Source of the DNA: Methylobacterium crusticola
Lineage (GTDB): Bacteria > Pseudomonadota > Alphaproteobacteria > Rhizobiales > Beijerinckiaceae
Assembly (NCBI RefSeq): GCF_003574465.1
Contig: NZ_QOWC01000002.1
Location: 36,821-100,820 of the forward strand
Direction of reading: 5' to 3'
Length of the DNA: 64,000 nucleotides
Positions 26,947 through 35,808 of the stretch are shown one piece after another. The translations under genes were made by a program, and so were the position numbers. The notes beneath the pieces are model-generated. The model ran no database searches, was not told where the DNA came from, and saw only the letters and a list, made by a program, of their open reading frames with translations. Numbering within the stretch: position 1 is the stretch's first letter; each line of letters begins with the position of its first letter.

Positions 26947-27713
26947 CCCTGCTCTCGGCCCGCGGCCTCGCCTTCGGGTATCCGGGCCGGGAGATCGGCC
27001 GCGGGGTCGACCTCGACCTCGCGGCCGGCGAGGCCCTGGCCCTGCTCGGACCGAACGGCGGCGGCAAGACCACGCTCCTCAAGACCCTGCTCGGCCTGCT
27101 GCCGGCCCGCGCCGGGACGATCCGGGTCGAGGGCCGGCCCCTCGCGGCGCTCTCCGCCCGGGCCCGGGCCCGGGCCATGGCCTACGTGCCCCAGGCCGCC
27201 GCCAGCGCCTTCGCGTTCAGCGCCCGGGCCGTGGTGCTGATGGGGCGCACCAGCCGGGCGGGCCTGTTCGCGCCGCCCGGGCGCGCCGACCACGCGGCCG
27301 CCGAGGCGGCCCTCGCCCGGATGGGCATCGGGCACCTCGCCGAGCGGCCGGTGACCCGCCTGTCGGGCGGCGAGCGGCAGCTCGTGCTGGTGGCCCGCGC
27401 CCTCGCGCAGGAGCCCCGGGTCGTGGTGCTCGACGAGCCGACCGCGAGCCTCGACTTCGGGAACCAGGGCCGGGTGATGCGGGAGATCCTGCGCCTGCGC
27501 GCCGACGGGCTCGGCCTCCTGTTCACCACCCACGACCCGAACCAGGCCGCCCGCTACGCCGACCGGGCCCTGCTGCTGCGCGGGGGCACACCCCTGGCCG
27601 AGGGGCCGGTGGCCCGCACCCTCGACGCCGCCGCCCTCAGCCGCCTCTACGGCGTGCCGGTCGAGGAGGTGCGCGATCCCGCGAGCGGGGCCCGGGCCTT
27701 CCTGCCGGGGTGA
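26943..27713 (+). CDS. FepC/MolC-type ABC transporter ATPase
   Basis: A 256-residue ATPase. Walker A is LLGPNGGGKTTLLKTLLG, the Q-loop region is MAYVPQAAASAF, the signature is LSGGERQLVLVARALAQEP and Walker B is VVVLDEPTASLDFGNQ. The ATG overlaps the permease stop by four bases. With the two genes upstream it completes a type II importer. The set is followed by a strong hairpin before the convergent vWA gene. Confidence 0.93.
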   Translation: MTLLSARGLAFGYPGREIGRGVDLDLAAGEALALLGPNGGGKTTLLKTLLGLLPARAGTIRVEGRPLAALSARARARAMAYVPQAAASAFAFSARAVVLMGRTSRAGLFAPPGRADHAAAEAALARMGIGHLAERPVTRLSGGERQLVLVARALAQEPRVVVLDEPTASLDFGNQGRVMREILRLRADGLGLLFTTHDPNQAARYADRALLLRGGTPLAEGPVARTLDAAALSRLYGVPVEEVRDPASGARAFLPG

Positions 27714-27737
27714 GCGCTCCCGCCCCGGCCCGGCCCG

Positions 27738-27758
27738 CGGCGCGCCCGGGGCGCGCCG
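27738..27758. terminator. bidirectional terminator-like hairpin
   Basis: CGGCGCGCC and GGCGCGCCG form a perfect 9-base stem with a 3-base loop in the 51-base gap between convergent genes. There is no T-tract. Confidence 0.4.
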
Positions 27759-27764
27759 TGTGCC

Positions 27765-29813
27765 TCAGCGCGGATCGGGCGCGAGGGACGAGGCGGTCTT
27801 TGCCGCCCGCACGAGCTGGACGAACTCGCCGCGATAGCCGAACGGGTCCTCGCCGCGCGCCGCCGCGGCGATCCGCGCCACGTCGTCGAGGCCGAAGCGC
27901 CCGGTGTGGACGCCCCCGCGCAGGATCTCCCCGAAGGCCGCGACCGCGGTCGCGAACCGGGCCTCCTGCGGCGCGTCGGCGAAGCGGGGCACCTCGCGGG
28001 AGGCGTCGATCACGGTGTCCATCAGCGTGCTGGCCTCGGCATCCGGCCGCTTGTACCGGAGGGCGACGTGGGCGTAGTCGCGCGAGGTCTCGGCCGGCCC
28101 GGCGGATGCGGCCGGCCCGGCGGAGGCCGGCGGCGCCGCGCCGTAGCGCAGGTCGGGGAGCATCCGGGGTCCTCCCGCCGGCACCACCTCGTAGAGCGCC
28201 GTCACGGTCTGGCCCGAACCGACCTCGCCCGCGTCGACCTTGTCGTTGACGAAGTCGTCGGGCCGCAGGGCCCGGGTCTCGTAGCCGATCAGCCGGTACT
28301 CGGCGACCGTCGCGGGGTTGAACTCGACCTGGATCTTCACGTCCTTGGCGATCGGGATCAGGGTCGAGGTCGCCTCCTCGACCAGCACCTTGCGGGCCTC
28401 GCCCAGGGTGTCGATGTAGGCCGCCGCCCCGTTGCCGTTCTGCGCCAGCGCCTGCATCAGCGCGTCGTTGTAGTTGCCCATCCCGAAGCCGAGCACCGAC
28501 AGGAACACGCCCTTCTCGCGCTCGCGGGCGACGAAGCCCTGGAGCGCGTCGCGGCCCGTGACGCCGAGGTTGAAGTCCCCGTCGGTGGCGAGCACCACGC
28601 GGTTGACGGCGTCCCGGTCGAAGCCCTGCTGGGCGAGCGCGTAGGCCTGCCGCAGGCCCTCGCCGCCGGCGGTGCCGCCCCCGGCCGCGAGCCCCTCGAT
28701 GGCCCCGAGGATCTTCCCGCGCTCGCTGCCCGGCGTCGGCTCGAGCACGGTGCCGGCCCGGCCCGCGTAGGCCACGATGGCGACGCGGTCGCGGGCGTCG
28801 AGCTGCGTGAGCAGCATCGCCAGGGACTGCTTGACGAGGGGCAGACGGTTCGGGGCGTCCATGGAGCCCGACGTGTCGACCAGGAAGACGAGGTTCGCCT
28901 TCGGCCGCGTCGCGGGCGCGAGGGCGAAGCCCCTGATGCCGATCTGGACGATCTTGCGCCCCTCCGCCCAGGGGCTCGGGAACACCGCGGCGGTGACCCG
29001 GAACGGCTCGGCCGCGCTCGCCGGCCCCGGGTAGGCGTACGGGAAGTAGTTGATCAGCTCCTCGGTGCGCACCGCGCCCCGGGGCGGCAGCACGTTGCGG
29101 TTGAGGGCGGCGCGCACGACCGCGTAGGAGGCGGTGTCGGCGTCGATCGAGAAGGTCGAGACCGGGGCCTCCCGCACGGCCCGGAAGCCCTGCGGCGCGG
29201 CCTCCGGGAAGCGGTCGCGGCCCGTGGGCTCGGGCCGGGCGGGCTCGGCCAGGAGCAGGGGCCGCATGGGCAGGGGCTCGGGCCCCCGCGCCCGCCGGGA
29301 CGGCGCCACCTCGGCGGCGGAGCGGGCGGCGCTGGGCGCCCGCGCGCCCGAGGACGGCACCGGGACGGGGAGCGGCGCGGGCGCGACGGCGGACGCCCCC
29401 TCCGGCGCGGCCGGGGCCGCAGGCTCTGGCGAGGGCGGGGCCTCGGCCGTCGGGCCCGGGGGCGCGCGCTTCGGCGCGGGCTCCGGCGCGGGTGACGTCG
29501 GCTCCGGCGTGGGCAGGGTCGGGGCCGGGCGGGCGGCCTCCCGCTCCTGGGTGATCCTCCAGGCGACGGGGGCGACGACGACCGCGAGGGCGGCCGCCGC
29601 GAGGGCGAGGCGGGTGCGAGCCATGCTGGGCGTTCTCCGGGACGCGTCGCGGGGAGCGACGCTGCCTGTCCTGGGACGCGGGGCGGGCGCGAAACCTTGG
29701 GCGCCGGCCTGCGCGGCGTCGAACCGGGCGAGGGCGGCCGCGAGCGCGCGGGCGCGGGCCTCCTCGGACGGCTCCGGGCCGGCGGGCAGGGGCGGGTGCG
29801 GGTCAGGCGCCAT
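27765..29813 (-). CDS. membrane-anchored von Willebrand A protein (YfbK type), candidate anti-sigma partner
   Basis: A 682-residue protein. Residues 1-65 are cytoplasmic with an Ala/Arg-rich helix (EEARARALAAALARFDAA). One membrane helix lies at about 68-85, then a long Pro/Ala/Glu-rich linker to about 205. YfbK N-terminal motifs (FSIDADTASYAVVRAALNR) follow. The vWA domain has an intact metal site: DTSGSM at 313-318, the Thr in AGGGTAGGEGL and the Asp in LATDGDFN. A DUF3520 region closes the protein. Its start overlaps the stop of the sigma-factor gene by 11 bases. No zinc-finger anti-sigma gene is present, so this protein's N-terminal tail may hold the sigma factor at the membrane. Periplasmic location of the vWA domain is inferred. 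Confidence 0.88.
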   Translation of the reverse strand: MAPDPHPPLPAGPEPSEEARARALAAALARFDAAQAGAQGFAPAPRPRTGSVAPRDASRRTPSMARTRLALAAAALAVVVAPVAWRITQEREAARPAPTLPTPEPTSPAPEPAPKRAPPGPTAEAPPSPEPAAPAAPEGASAVAPAPLPVPVPSSGARAPSAARSAAEVAPSRRARGPEPLPMRPLLLAEPARPEPTGRDRFPEAAPQGFRAVREAPVSTFSIDADTASYAVVRAALNRNVLPPRGAVRTEELINYFPYAYPGPASAAEPFRVTAAVFPSPWAEGRKIVQIGIRGFALAPATRPKANLVFLVDTSGSMDAPNRLPLVKQSLAMLLTQLDARDRVAIVAYAGRAGTVLEPTPGSERGKILGAIEGLAAGGGTAGGEGLRQAYALAQQGFDRDAVNRVVLATDGDFNLGVTGRDALQGFVAREREKGVFLSVLGFGMGNYNDALMQALAQNGNGAAAYIDTLGEARKVLVEEATSTLIPIAKDVKIQVEFNPATVAEYRLIGYETRALRPDDFVNDKVDAGEVGSGQTVTALYEVVPAGGPRMLPDLRYGAAPPASAGPAASAGPAETSRDYAHVALRYKRPDAEASTLMDTVIDASREVPRFADAPQEARFATAVAAFGEILRGGVHTGRFGLDDVARIAAAARGEDPFGYRGEFVQLVRAAKTASSLAPDPR

Positions 29814-30447
29814 GGCGCTCCTCCGGATCGGTCGCGAGGCGGCGGCGCGCCTCGTGCAGGCGCCACGACACCGTGGTCTCGGCCACGCCGAGGGCCTGGC
29901 CGGCCTCCGCGTGGGTCAGGCCCTCCCCGACGACGAGCACGACCGTCTCGCGCAGGGCCGGGTCGAGGCGCGCGAGCGCGCTCGCGAGCCAGGTGCGGCG
30001 GAACAGGTCGCGCCCGTCCGGCGCCGGCCCGAGCCGGGCCAGAACGGCGAGGCCCTCCTTCAGCCGGGCCAGGGTGGTGCGCCGGCGGTGCAGGTCGCGG
30101 CAGGCGTTGAGCACGATGCCGACGAGCCAGGTCGAGACCCTGGCCTCGCCCTTGAAGCTGCCGATCCGCCCGACGAGGGCGCAGCAGACCTCCTGCACCA
30201 CGTCCTCGGCGTCGTGGCGCGAGCCGGTCATGCGCCAGGCGACGCGGTGCATCCGGTCGTAGTGCCGGCGCAGGAGTGCCTCGAAGGCCGCGCGCTCGCC
30301 TGACGCGGCGCGCCGCGCGAGGTCGCCGTCGGGGTCGGGGTCGGTCGCGCGCGCGACCGCACGCGCGGCCGCGGCGGCGGGCGCGGGACCGGCCGGCGGG
30401 GGCGGGATCGACCCGGGCGGGTCGCGTGGCGAGGCGCGTGGCGGCAT
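29803..30447 (-). CDS. ECF-type RNA polymerase sigma factor
   Basis: A 214-residue sigma factor. After a Pro/Ala-rich leader of about 40 residues comes sigma-2 (FEALLRRHYDRMHRVAWRMT, then DAEDVVQEV and GRIGSFKGEARVSTWL) and sigma-4 (LDPALRETVVLVVGEGLTHA, then GVAETTVSWRLHEARRRL). It would redirect RNA polymerase to a small regulon. The gene precedes and overlaps the vWA membrane gene, the usual position of an anti-sigma factor. The ATG at 30447 has AGGA directly before it. An internal start after the leader is possible. Confidence 0.92.
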   Translation of the reverse strand: MPPRASPRDPPGSIPPPPAGPAPAAAAARAVARATDPDPDGDLARRAASGERAAFEALLRRHYDRMHRVAWRMTGSRHDAEDVVQEVCCALVGRIGSFKGEARVSTWLVGIVLNACRDLHRRRTTLARLKEGLAVLARLGPAPDGRDLFRRTWLASALARLDPALRETVVLVVGEGLTHAEAGQALGVAETTVSWRLHEARRRLATDPEERHGA

Positions 30448-30750
30448 TCCTGTCCCGCATCCGGATCGTCACGGAGCGGCCGTCCGGCCGCCCCTGACCT
30501 GAGACGCCGGCGGCGTCGCGATCCTTGGTGGAGGAATCTGGCGGAATCCGCGCCGCCCGCCTGTGCGGAATGATCCGCCGGGCGCGGGGCCGGCGCGCAA
30601 TCCGGCGCCGCGGGGCCGGCGCGACGCCGCGGGCCGGCGCAACCCTGTGCCGCGTTCCCGGCGGCGGGCGCGGCCCGCCCTGGCGTTTCCCCCGGCGCCG
30701 GCTACATGTGGGACAGGCCGGCGGCGCCCGGCTGCGAGGAGTGTAGGGAC
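30448..30750. other. 303-base divergent intergenic region (sigma factor / mrp)
   Basis: This region holds GC-rich short direct repeats containing GCCGGCGC and two GGAAT words near 30535-30555. I could not identify a convincing ECF promoter pair. No gene is supported. Autoregulation by the sigma factor would need a promoter here on the minus strand. Confidence 0.4.
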
Positions 30751-31899
30751 GTGGCGATCACCCGGGACGACGTGCTGAGGGCGCTGGCGGGCGTCACGGT
30801 CGGTGCCGAGGGCACGGCCCTGCCGGCCTCCGGGCGCCTGTCGGAGATCGTGGTCGACCCCTCGGGCCGGGTGATGTTCTCGATCGGCATCGATCCGGCC
30901 GAGGCCGCGGCGTTCGAGGCCGTGCGGCAGGCGGCCGAGATCGCGGTCCTGAAGCTGCCCGGCGTCAAGGCCGCCCTCGCCAGCCTCACGGCGGAGCGCG
31001 GGCCCGGGCCCGCCCCGGTCCGCCCCCCCGGGCCGGCGGCCGGGGCCCGCCCGGCCGGCCCGCCCGGGGGCGCCCCCCGGCCCGGCCCTGCCCTGCCGGG
31101 CGTGCGCCACATCGTGGCGGTGGCGTCCGGCAAGGGCGGCGTCGGCAAGTCGACCACGGCCTGCAACCTCGCCCTCGCCCTGCGCGCGCAGGGCCTGAAG
31201 GTCGGCCTCCTCGACGCGGACATCTACGGTCCCTCGGTGCCCAAGCTGTTCGGCCTCGACCAGAAGCCCGAGACCGTCAGCACGCCGCAGGGCCAGCGCA
31301 TCGTGCCCCTGAACGGCTACGGCCTCGCGGTGATGTCGATCGGCTTCCTGATCGCCGCCGACACCGCCATGATCTGGCGCGGCCCGATGGTGCAGTCGGC
31401 CCTGACCCAGCTCCTGCGCGAGGTGGTGTGGGGCGAGCTCGACGTGCTGGTCGTCGACATGCCCCCCGGCACCGGCGACGCGCAGCTCACCCTGGCCCAG
31501 GCGACGCCCCTCGCCGGGGCGGTCATCGTCTCGACGCCCCAGGACCTCGCCCTGATCGACGCGCGGCGCGCCGTCACGATGTTCCGGCGGGTCGAGGTGC
31601 CGATCCTCGGCGTGGTCGAGAACATGGCGACCTTCGTGTGCCCGCATTGCGGCGGCGCCTCGCACATCTTCGGCCACGGCGGCGCCCGGGCCGAGGCGCA
31701 GGCCCTCGGGGTGCCGTTCCTCGGCGAGGTGCCCCTCACCATGGCGATCCGCGAATCCTCCGACGCCGGGCGCCCGGTGGTGGCGACCGACCCGGACGGC
31801 CCGCAGGCCGCCGCCTACCGGGCCATCGCGGCCGGGCTCTGGGCGAACCTGACCGGCGCGCCGGCGGGCCGGCAGCCGCCCCGGATCGTGATCGAGTGA
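30751..31899 (+). CDS. apbC: Mrp/ApbC Fe-S cluster carrier P-loop ATPase
   Basis: A 382-residue protein. Residues 1-80 are a MIP18/DUF59 domain, followed by a Pro/Gly-rich linker (about 84-115) and a deviant Walker [14 protein letters not shown] at 125-137. [15 protein letters not shown] and [13 protein letters not shown] are Mrp hallmarks. CPHC near residue 300 is the CxxC that bridges an Fe-S cluster between two subunits. Mrp proteins carry [4Fe-4S] clusters to target enzymes. GTG 30751 is preceded by an AGGGA ribosome site. Its stop overlaps the mobA start by three bases of GTGA. Confidence 0.95.
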   Translation: MAITRDDVLRALAGVTVGAEGTALPASGRLSEIVVDPSGRVMFSIGIDPAEAAAFEAVRQAAEIAVLKLPGVKAALASLTAERGPGPAPVRPPGPAAGARPAGPPGGAPRPGPALPGVRHIVAVASGKGGVGKSTTACNLALALRAQGLKVGLLDADIYGPSVPKLFGLDQKPETVSTPQGQRIVPLNGYGLAVMSIGFLIAADTAMIWRGPMVQSALTQLLREVVWGELDVLVVDMPPGTGDAQLTLAQATPLAGAVIVSTPQDLALIDARRAVTMFRRVEVPILGVVENMATFVCPHCGGASHIFGHGGARAEAQALGVPFLGEVPLTMAIRESSDAGRPVVATDPDGPQAAAYRAIAAGLWANLTGAPAGRQPPRIVIE

Positions 31900-32537
31900 G
31901 CGCGCCGCCGACCCTCGGGGTGATCCTGGCCGGCGGGCTCTCGCGGCGGATGGGCGGGGGCGACAAGCCGCTCCTGCGCCTGGGCGGCCGCACGCTGCTG
32001 GAGCGGGTGGTGGACCGGCTGGGCCCGCAATGCAGCGCCGGCCTGATCCTCAACGCCAACGGCGATCCCGGGCGCTTCAGGGCCTTCACGGGCTTCGTGG
32101 TGCCGGACCCGGTGGCGGGCGCGCCGGGGCCCCTCGCGGGGGTGCTGGCGGCCCTCGACTTCTGCGCCGCGCACCACCCGGACGTGCCCTACGTGGCGAG
32201 CGCGGCCGGCGACACGCCGTTCCTGCCCGAGGATTTCGTCGCGCGCCTCCACGCGGCGCGCCTGCGCGACGGCGTCGACCTCGCGGTGGCGGCCTCCGGG
32301 GGGCAGCTGCACTTCGTCAACGGCCTCTGGTCGGTCGCCCTGCGACACGATTTGCGCGAGGCCCTGGTGGAGCGGGGCCTGCGCCGGGTCGGCATGTGGA
32401 TCGCCCGCCACCAGGCCGCGGAGGCGGCGTGGGAGACGGTGCCGGTCGACCCGTTCCTGAACCTCAACACGCCCGACGAGTTCTTCGCCGCCGAGCGGCT
32501 CGTGGCGGAGGGCGGGCCGGGCCGGCCCATGGCGTGA
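31896..32537 (+). CDS. mobA: molybdenum cofactor guanylyltransferase
   Basis: A 213-residue nucleotidyltransferase that joins GMP to molybdopterin, giving the bis-MGD cofactor precursor. The N-terminal GTP-binding motif is [17 protein letters not shown]. The metal-binding Asp is in AAGDTPFLP, and NLNTPDEF is the conserved C-terminal motif. Start is GTG 31896 within the mrp stop (GTGA). It is translationally coupled to an Fe-S carrier and lies 4 kb from a molybdate-type importer. A strong hairpin follows the stop. Confidence 0.94.
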   Translation: MSAPPTLGVILAGGLSRRMGGGDKPLLRLGGRTLLERVVDRLGPQCSAGLILNANGDPGRFRAFTGFVVPDPVAGAPGPLAGVLAALDFCAAHHPDVPYVASAAGDTPFLPEDFVARLHAARLRDGVDLAVAASGGQLHFVNGLWSVALRHDLREALVERGLRRVGMWIARHQAAEAAWETVPVDPFLNLNTPDEFFAAERLVAEGGPGRPMA

Positions 32538-32551
32538 GCGCCAGGGCCGGG

Positions 32552-32580
32552 CCCCGCGGGCCGTGCTTCGGCCCGCGGGG
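32552..32580. terminator. strong bidirectional hairpin after mobA
   Basis: CCCCGCGGGCC and GGCCCGCGGGG pair perfectly over 11 bases with a 7-base loop (GTGCTTC). It lies between convergent mobA and the cyclophilin gene, 15 bases after the mobA stop. No T-tract follows, so it may terminate weakly or protect transcript ends. Confidence 0.55.
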
Positions 32581-32610
32581 GAGATTCAGGCCAAGTTGCA
32601 GTTCAGGCCA

Positions 32611-32662
32611 GATGGCGGCGGCTCGGGCCGCGTGGCGGCGGTTCGGGCCGCGCGGCGGCGGT

Positions 32663-32670
<8 letters not shown>
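32611..32670. repeat. 20-base tandem repeat, three copies, over the cyclophilin stop codon
   Basis: Units start at 32611, 32631 and 32651. They share GGCGGCGGTTCGGGCC with small changes. The stop of the cyclophilin gene (TCA at 32663-32665 on the plus strand) lies in the third unit. The period is not divisible by three. Confidence 0.8.
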
Positions 32671-33117
<447 letters not shown>

Positions 33118-33121
<4 letters not shown>

Positions 33122-33636
33122 GGTCGGACTCCTTGGGTCTGTCCGGTGAAGAGGAATCGCAGGGCGATGGGCCGCCCCGCAAGGGCGCCGCCGAGGCCCC
33201 CCGTCAGCCGCGCCGGCGTGCAGCGGGCGACGGCGTCGAGGGTCGCGGCGACGAGGCCGGCGCGCTGCCCGGCCGGCACCCGCACGAAGGTGATGCGCGG
33301 CGTGCCCTCGAGGCTCCCGTCCCGGCGCAGGCCGAAGCGGGCCGTGATCGCGGCGCCGCGGGCGAGCCCCGCCGGCGGGCGCCAGCAGGCAGCGAGGGCG
33401 GGATAGAGCGCCGCCAGGGTGTCGGCCGGCCCGGCCGGCACGTCCCGCACCGGCACCCGCACGGTCGCCCTCAGGGTCGTCGGCAGCGAGAGCACCGAGG
33501 GGTTGTCGAAGACGTCGAACTGCGCGGCGGCCGGCGACGCCGCGAGGGCGGCAGGAAGGGCGGCCGCGAGGACCGCCCCGCGGGCGGCCGTGAGGACCGC
33601 CGCCCCGCGGGCGGCGGCGCGGGGCCTACTGGCCAT
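33118..33636 (-). CDS. secreted protein with TonB/TolA C-terminal-like domain
   Basis: A 172-residue protein. The N terminus is Ala-rich with a signal-like stretch ending SPAAAQFDVFD. The remainder, from ALAACWRPPAGL through ITARFGLRRDGSLEG to ARCTPARL, resembles the TolA/TonB C-terminal fold: a Cys-Trp-x-Pro-Pro start, a beta-hairpin and a second Cys. The two cysteines probably form a disulfide. No proline-rich periplasmic spanner is present, so it is not a full TolA. It overlaps both flanking cyclophilin genes. Function is unknown. Confidence 0.7.
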
Positions 33637-34174
33637 CCTGGGCGAGCGTCATCCTGACGACCTTGTCGGGGGCCTGGACCTGGCCGTTCTGGGCGCTCGA
33701 CCCCTTCTTGATCTTGTCGACCACGTCCATGCCGGAGGTCACCTCGCCCACCACCGTGTACTGGTTGTTGAGGAACGAGGCGTCGCCGAAGCAGATGAAG
33801 AACTGCGAGTTCGCCGAGTTCGGGTCCGACGAGCGGGCCATGCCGACGGTGCCGCGCCGGAACGGCGCCTTGGAGAACTCCGCCGGGATGTTCGGCAGGT
33901 CGGACTTTCCGGTGCCGGTGCCGGTCGGGTCGCCGGTCTGGGCCATGAAGCCGTCGATCACCCGGTGGAAGACCACCCCGTTGTAGAAGCCGCGCTTCGT
34001 CAGCGCCTTGATCTGCTGGACGTGCTTGGGGGCGAGGTCGGGGCGAAGCTGGATGGTGACCCGGCCGTCCTTGGTGTCGAGGTAGACGGTGTTCTGGTCG
34101 GGCGCGGCGCCCGCCGGGGCGGCGAAGCCGAACGCCGCGACGGACAGCGCCAGGGCTGCGAGCCAACGGATCAT
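33626..34174 (-). CDS. exported peptidyl-prolyl cis-trans isomerase (cyclophilin)
   Basis: A 182-residue cyclophilin with a signal peptide (MIRWLAALALSVAAFGFAAP, cleavage likely after AGA). The core has FHRVIDGFMAQTGDPTGTG, MARSSDPNSANSQFFICFGD and EVTSGMDVVDKIKKG. It is nearly parallel to the cytoplasmic copy but exported, so it would act in periplasmic protein folding. Its 3' end overlaps the TolA-C-like gene by 11 bases, making a three-gene operon. Confidence 0.94.
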   Translation of the reverse strand: MIRWLAALALSVAAFGFAAPAGAAPDQNTVYLDTKDGRVTIQLRPDLAPKHVQQIKALTKRGFYNGVVFHRVIDGFMAQTGDPTGTGTGKSDLPNIPAEFSKAPFRRGTVGMARSSDPNSANSQFFICFGDASFLNNQYTVVGEVTSGMDVVDKIKKGSSAQNGQVQAPDKVVRMTLAQDGQ

Positions 34175-34214
34175 GGATGTCTCCCGAACGAGGACGTGAG
34201 GATACGAGGCCGCG

Positions 34215-34721
34215 TCAGGCGGACGCGGCGGCGAAGCGGGCCGCGAGGCGGTCGGCCACCGCCTCGGGCACGAAGGGCCGCACGTCGCCGCCCATGGCGG
34301 CGATCTGCCGGACCAGGGTGGCGGTGATCGGGCGCACGCCCGTGGAGGCCGGCAGGAAGACCGTCTGCACCTCGGGCGCCATGGCGCCGTTCATGCCGGC
34401 GAGCTGCATCTCGTAGTCGAGGTCGGTGCCGTCGCGCAGGCCCCGGATGAACAGGCTGGCGCCGTGGCGGCGGGCGGCCGAGACCGCGAGGTCGGCGAAG
34501 GTCGCGACCTCGAGGGCGGTGCCGGCCGCGGCCGCGAGCGGGCCGCAGGTGGCGAGGATCAGCTCGGCCCGCTCCTCGGCGGAGAAGAGCGGCGTCTTGC
34601 CCGGGTGGACCCCGATGGCGACGACGAGCCGGCCGACGAGGCGACAGGCCTGGCGCACCACGTCGAGGTGGCCGTTGGTCACCGGGTCGAAGGACCCGGC
34701 ATAGAGCGCGGTGCGGTTCAT
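34215..34721 (-). CDS. coaD: phosphopantetheine adenylyltransferase
   Basis: A 168-residue enzyme catalysing the penultimate step of coenzyme A synthesis. Motifs are [16 protein letters not shown] (nucleotidyltransferase HxGH-type), [19 protein letters not shown] and the C-terminal [15 protein letters not shown]. Length is typical. The ATG at 34721 starts directly with the conserved first strand. It lies 40 bases upstream of the exported cyclophilin gene on the same strand, an arrangement frequent in alphaproteobacteria. Confidence 0.96.
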   Translation of the reverse strand: MNRTALYAGSFDPVTNGHLDVVRQACRLVGRLVVAIGVHPGKTPLFSAEERAELILATCGPLAAAAGTALEVATFADLAVSAARRHGASLFIRGLRDGTDLDYEMQLAGMNGAMAPEVQTVFLPASTGVRPITATLVRQIAAMGGDVRPFVPEAVADRLAARFAAASA

Positions 34722-34766
34722 CGCGGCCCCCCGTAGAGCATTTCGGGCCGGAACGGAACCGGGGCG

Positions 34767-35663
34767 TCAGCGCGGCACGGCGCCGACCAGGGGCCCGAGG
34801 GGGCGGCTGAGGTCCTGGCGGCCGAGGGCCGGCGCGTAGAGGCTCGACACGCTGCCGTCGAGGAACAGGGCGTTCGGGCACGCGAGGCCGTCGCGGAACA
34901 GCCGCGCGAAGGCCCCGAAGCTCACCGGCGCCTCAGAGATCGCGAACACCGCCACGTGGCCGTCCGGCCGCACGCCGACGCCGTTGCGGATCTTCTGCGA
35001 GGGGCCGTCCTCGGAGATCTTGGGGTGGATGCGGCCGCCGATCACCAGCATCGGGCCCGACTGGGTCGCGAAGTCGGGCCGCGGATGGACCTTGAGGTAG
35101 CGGCCCGTGTCCATGACCCCGGCCCGCTCGCCCGCGACGTAGAACACGCCGTTCGGCTTCAGGTGGAAGTTGCCCGGCCCGTTGGCGGTGTTGGCGGATT
35201 TCAGCTCGCGGCCGTCCTCGACGTAGAGCCCCACCGGCGCCAGGCCGGCATCGTACATGCCGGCGTTCATCGCGAAGGTCAGGCCGGTGCCCTGCTGGCT
35301 CGCGAGGCGCGACAGCGAGCCGTAGGGCAGGCCGTCGGGGCCGCGCCAGAACAGCTTGATCCGGGCGCGCCGCAGGTCGACCGTGCAGGCGACGTAGCGC
35401 TCCCCCTCGTGGACGACCGGCCGGCACGGGCCGTTGGCCGCCGGCGCCGCCGCTCCGGCACGACCCCCGGCGAGCAGGAGGGCCGCGCCCAGGACGCCGC
35501 CGCGCAGGAACGCCCGGCGCAGGAACGCCCGGCGCAGGAGGCCGCGGCGCAAGAGACCCGCCTGCAAGAGACCCGCCTGCAAGAGACCCCCGCGCAGGAG
35601 GCTCCCCCGCAGGAAGCTCCCCCGCAGGAGAGCCGCACCCGGGCCCCGTCCCATCCCCATCAT
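34767..35663 (-). CDS. phosphodiester glycosidase family protein with repeat-built N-terminal extension
   Basis: A 298-residue protein. Residues about 75-298 form the NAGPA/DUF2233 phosphodiester glycosidase domain: GLTFAMNAGMYDAGLAPVGL, GPGNFHLKPNGVFYV and ALFLDGSVSSLYAP are characteristic. The domain follows an export-type hydrophobic segment (VLGAALLLAGGRAGAA, about 57-72). In front of that, residues 12-56 are nine pentapeptides of the form (L/F)-L-(R/Q)-x-x encoded by a 15-base tandem repeat. No start codon lies between the repeat and the signal segment, so the extension seems translated, perhaps as an n-region. The substrate is unknown. Confidence 0.85.
   Translation of the reverse strand: MMGMGRGPGAALLRGSFLRGSLLRGGLLQAGLLQAGLLRRGLLRRAFLRRAFLRGGVLGAALLLAGGRAGAAAPAANGPCRPVVHEGERYVACTVDLRRARIKLFWRGPDGLPYGSLSRLASQQGTGLTFAMNAGMYDAGLAPVGLYVEDGRELKSANTANGPGNFHLKPNGVFYVAGERAGVMDTGRYLKVHPRPDFATQSGPMLVIGGRIHPKISEDGPSQKIRNGVGVRPDGHVAVFAISEAPVSFGAFARLFRDGLACPNALFLDGSVSSLYAPALGRQDLSRPLGPLVGAVPR
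35496..35630. repeat. 15-base tandem repeat, nine units, coding for pentapeptides
   Basis: Nine consecutive 15-base units encode LLRGS, FLRGS, LLRGG, LLQAG, LLQAG, LLRRG, LLRRA, FLRRA and FLRGG. Adjacent pairs are nearly identical at DNA level, pointing to recent unit duplication. The period keeps the frame. Confidence 0.9.
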
Positions 35664-35808
35664 GGTCGATCCCCCGTCCGCCGCCGCCTCGTACTGGTCC
35701 GGGGACGCGGTATAATCCGATCGTGACGTTTTGCAGCACGAACCGAACGGAAGGTTCGGGCGTTCTCGTCGCCTGGGGGATCTCTAGTCTCTGCCAGGGA
35801 GATCGAAC

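Noticed and set aside
35735..35775. GAAC/GTTC words near the glycine-rich protein gene as a LexA box
   Set aside because: The half-sites are spaced by one or four bases, not seven.
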